Below are positions 62,170 through 64,000 of a DNA stretch of 64,000 bases, in pieces. Below the pieces are notes generated by a model that was not told the DNA's origin, searched no databases, and worked only from the letters and a program-made list of their open reading frames with translations. The DNA is from Phascolomyces articulosus. Lineage: Eukaryota; Mucoromycota; Mucoromycetes; Mucorales; Lichtheimiaceae. Position 1 is the first letter of the stretch. The number at the start of each line of letters is the position of its first letter. The stretch is taken from NCBI GenBank assembly GCA_025677815.1, contig JAIXMP010000010.1:620001-684000 (forward strand), written 5' to 3'. The position numbers and the translations under genes were made by a program.

Positions 62170-63419
62170 ATGAACATTGTCAGAAAGAAATTAAGAATCC
62201 TTTGTCTCCATGGTATGGCTCAGAATGCCATTCTATTTGAAAAAAAGACTGCAGGATTCTTTCAAGACATCAAGGAACAAGTTGAATTGGGTGAGATTTT
62301 AAATGAATTTGCTGACGAATCAGAAAAAAATATTATATAATGGTACTAAAAAAGCAACTTTTGCTTGAATACTGACAAACGAAAATAAATATATATTGTA
62401 AATAGTCTATATTCGTGGACCTTTGAAAGTATTAGATCCTGAACTTGTATCGCTTGTAGAAAGAGCCACACAAGTAGGTGAATCTGTTTCGGAAGGTATA
62501 TATATTTGATCCATAAATTAATTAAAATCAATGACATTTTATGGGGGAAAAAAGGAATGGATCATTAAATCCTTTCTCTTTTGTCTATAGAGGCACGACC
62601 TTGGGCCTGGTGGTTTATTGCAAATAGAAAACCAATGGATTCAGAAGGATATTTTTATGGATTTAAAGAGAGTGTCGAATATATACAACAAGTACTTTTA
62701 GAACAGGTATGTCGCATTAGCAACATGTCAAAATTAGTACATCATTGACTATTCCTTATCATGACCTATCAAATAAAAAATAATAAAAATAGGGTCCTTT
62801 TGATGGAATTATGGGGTTCTCACAAGGTAAGGAAGAAAAATTAAAATCTATTATTCTATTCATAACTATAGCATAACCGAAAAACAAAACCGTTCTCCCT
62901 TCGTAGGTGCATGCTTTACCGGATATTTGGCACACATGCTTGAAAAACGAAACGGTTTGATTCCTCCAGAATTTCCACATCCACCACTTAAATTTGCAAT
63001 CATTGCTGGAGGTTTCATTCTCACAAGTCAGCCTGCAACACAATCCACATATTTTTTACCAAACCAAAAACTGGAAACACCTAGTATGCATGTCATTGGT
63101 GAGGTTGATACCATCATACCACCAGAACGAAGTGATTTATTGACAAGTAGATTCAAAAATCCAACAGTTTTTTATCATCCAGGAGCGTAAGTATATATTT
63201 TCCATCCCAATACGAATTACATTACTGTATGAATAACACGGAGAAGAGAGGGTGCATTTCAATTCCATACTTTCTTGATCCAATCATTATTTCGCTCTAA
63301 ATATGGATGCATATTTTTTTTCCAGACATTTTGTTCCCAAAACGCAAGCTGCCAGAAAAATCCTGTCTGAATTTTTATCATCGGTAATTCAAGATAACCA
63401 AGCACAAGCCCATATGTAG
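62170..63419 (+). CDS. FSH1: FSH1-family serine hydrolase
   Basis: Six exons join in phase to 244 aa: 62170-62290, 62406-62495, 62591-62706, 62793-62826, 62907-63186, 63326-63419. The opening LRILCLHGMAQNAILFEKKT, PWAWWFIANRKPM, and the nucleophile elbow GFSQGACFTGYLA (Ser119) fit the FSH family of alpha/beta hydrolases. Asp188 in MHVIGEVDTIIP and His215 in HPGAHFVP complete the triad. The family is related to human OVCA2 and yeast Fsh1-3; substrates are probably small esters, but are not defined. The protein has no signal peptide and should be cytosolic. Length matches yeast Fsh1 (about 240 residues). The ATG chosen is the first before LRILCLHG. Confidence 0.92.
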
Positions 63420-64000
63420 AATATCTCACCACTGCTAAAGTATTATTGTTAAAAATAGATGATGACCTAATCTCCTCCATTTTTTTTTACTAAACATCAA
63501 TATATCTACAGTTGATTATCAACACATCTGTACATCCAATTTTAGACTAAAGAGTACCATGGGAACAGAGCTTTCTTTTAAATTATTGTTATACAACATC
63601 ATGCATACATTGTGCTATCTATGTCCCCTTCGTCTCTCCATATTAGTACACGTTTTCAAACGTATGGATAGCGTTGAGAAACCTGGTATATATTTCAATA
63701 ATGACACAAGTGATAATATGTTTGGGTTGAGATTGAACTACAGTCTTGGCTATTGTCATATGTATGATAGATGATGCTTATCCAGAAAAGATAAACTTGA
63801 AAATAGATATATAAATATGTCCTGGTTTATTCATTTCTTCTAGAAATTCGGCATTGGATATACATATAGCTAATCCACCTTCAGTTTATTTAGATGGAAG
63901 ACTTTAAAATATTGGATACATATGAAGAGGCTTTAACAACAGCAACAGTAAAAATCAGGACATTCACGTGGTACTTTTTTTTTACTGGATTCGGGTATAT
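63420..64000 (+). other. Right edge: possible exons of an unresolved gene
   Basis: Short plus-strand open stretches look partly protein-like: 63559-63774 (begins MGTELSFKLLLYNIM and includes VHVFKRMDSVEKPG) and, after a TTCTAG acceptor-like site, 63842-63906 reading NSALDIHIANPPSVYLDGRL with a stop. I could not join them in phase and do not recognise the product. They could equally be part of a 3' flank. Confidence 0.25.

Noticed and set aside
61893..62240. 115-codon plus-strand frame before the FSH1-like gene
   Set aside because: It overlaps the true first exon in another frame and shows no family features.

Overview
The window is nuclear DNA of a fungus, most likely an early-diverging mould of the Mucoromycota (Mucorales-like). 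The reasons are AT-rich spacers full of simple repeats, many short introns (about 50-400 nt) with GTAAGT/GTATGT-type donors and TAG/CAG acceptors, and the protein set: an AreA-type GATA factor with a fungal N-terminal domain, a Rom2-type Rho GEF with a DEP domain, a fungal FSH1 hydrolase, a GH17 glucanase, and a U11/U12 snRNP protein, which most ascomycetes and basidiomycetes have lost. There is no bacterial-style operon, rRNA, tRNA or CRISPR that I can see.

I assembled spliced models by matching exon phases and protein families. Left part: a KCTD-like BTB/POZ protein (632-2609, -), a WW-WW-MyTH4-RhoGAP protein (3196-6394, -), a decayed coding fragment (about 8456-9075, -), and a Rho1 GEF with DEP-DH-PH-CNH (9723-14663, -). 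A 7.7 kb AT-rich desert with weak coding relics follows (14664-22325).

Middle: an AreA-like GATA regulator (22326-25483, +), GPI-transamidase subunit GAA1 (26342-29576, +), a methyltransferase (30046-32001, -), an RRM/zinc-knuckle/RS splicing factor (32705-34728, -), a secreted repeat protein with a double-psi beta-barrel (36446-37721, -) and a transcriptional cyclin (38710-40812, +), then a 5.5 kb gap.

Right part: a coiled-coil protein with a hydrophobic tail (46277-48796, +), translin (49585-50836, -), a CacyBP/SIP-type CS-SGS protein (50925-52697, -), a NAT9-like acetyltransferase (53383-54677, -) head-to-head with a U11/U12-65K-like protein (54765-56116, +), a GH17 glucanase (56765-57999, -), a single-pass membrane protein (59762-61708, -) and an FSH1-type serine hydrolase (62170-63419, +).

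The most notable signal joins two genes. GAA1 appears to carry an AT-AC intron whose donor matches the minor (U12-type) spliceosome consensus, and 25 kb away lies a homologue of the U11/U12-65K protein that seems to lack the C-terminal U12-binding RRM. Other points of interest are the six-copy secreted repeat protein, a GH17 gene whose second intron cannot be spliced in frame with GT-AG rules, several micro-exons, and the presence of both a Rho GEF and a Rho GAP within 11 kb.
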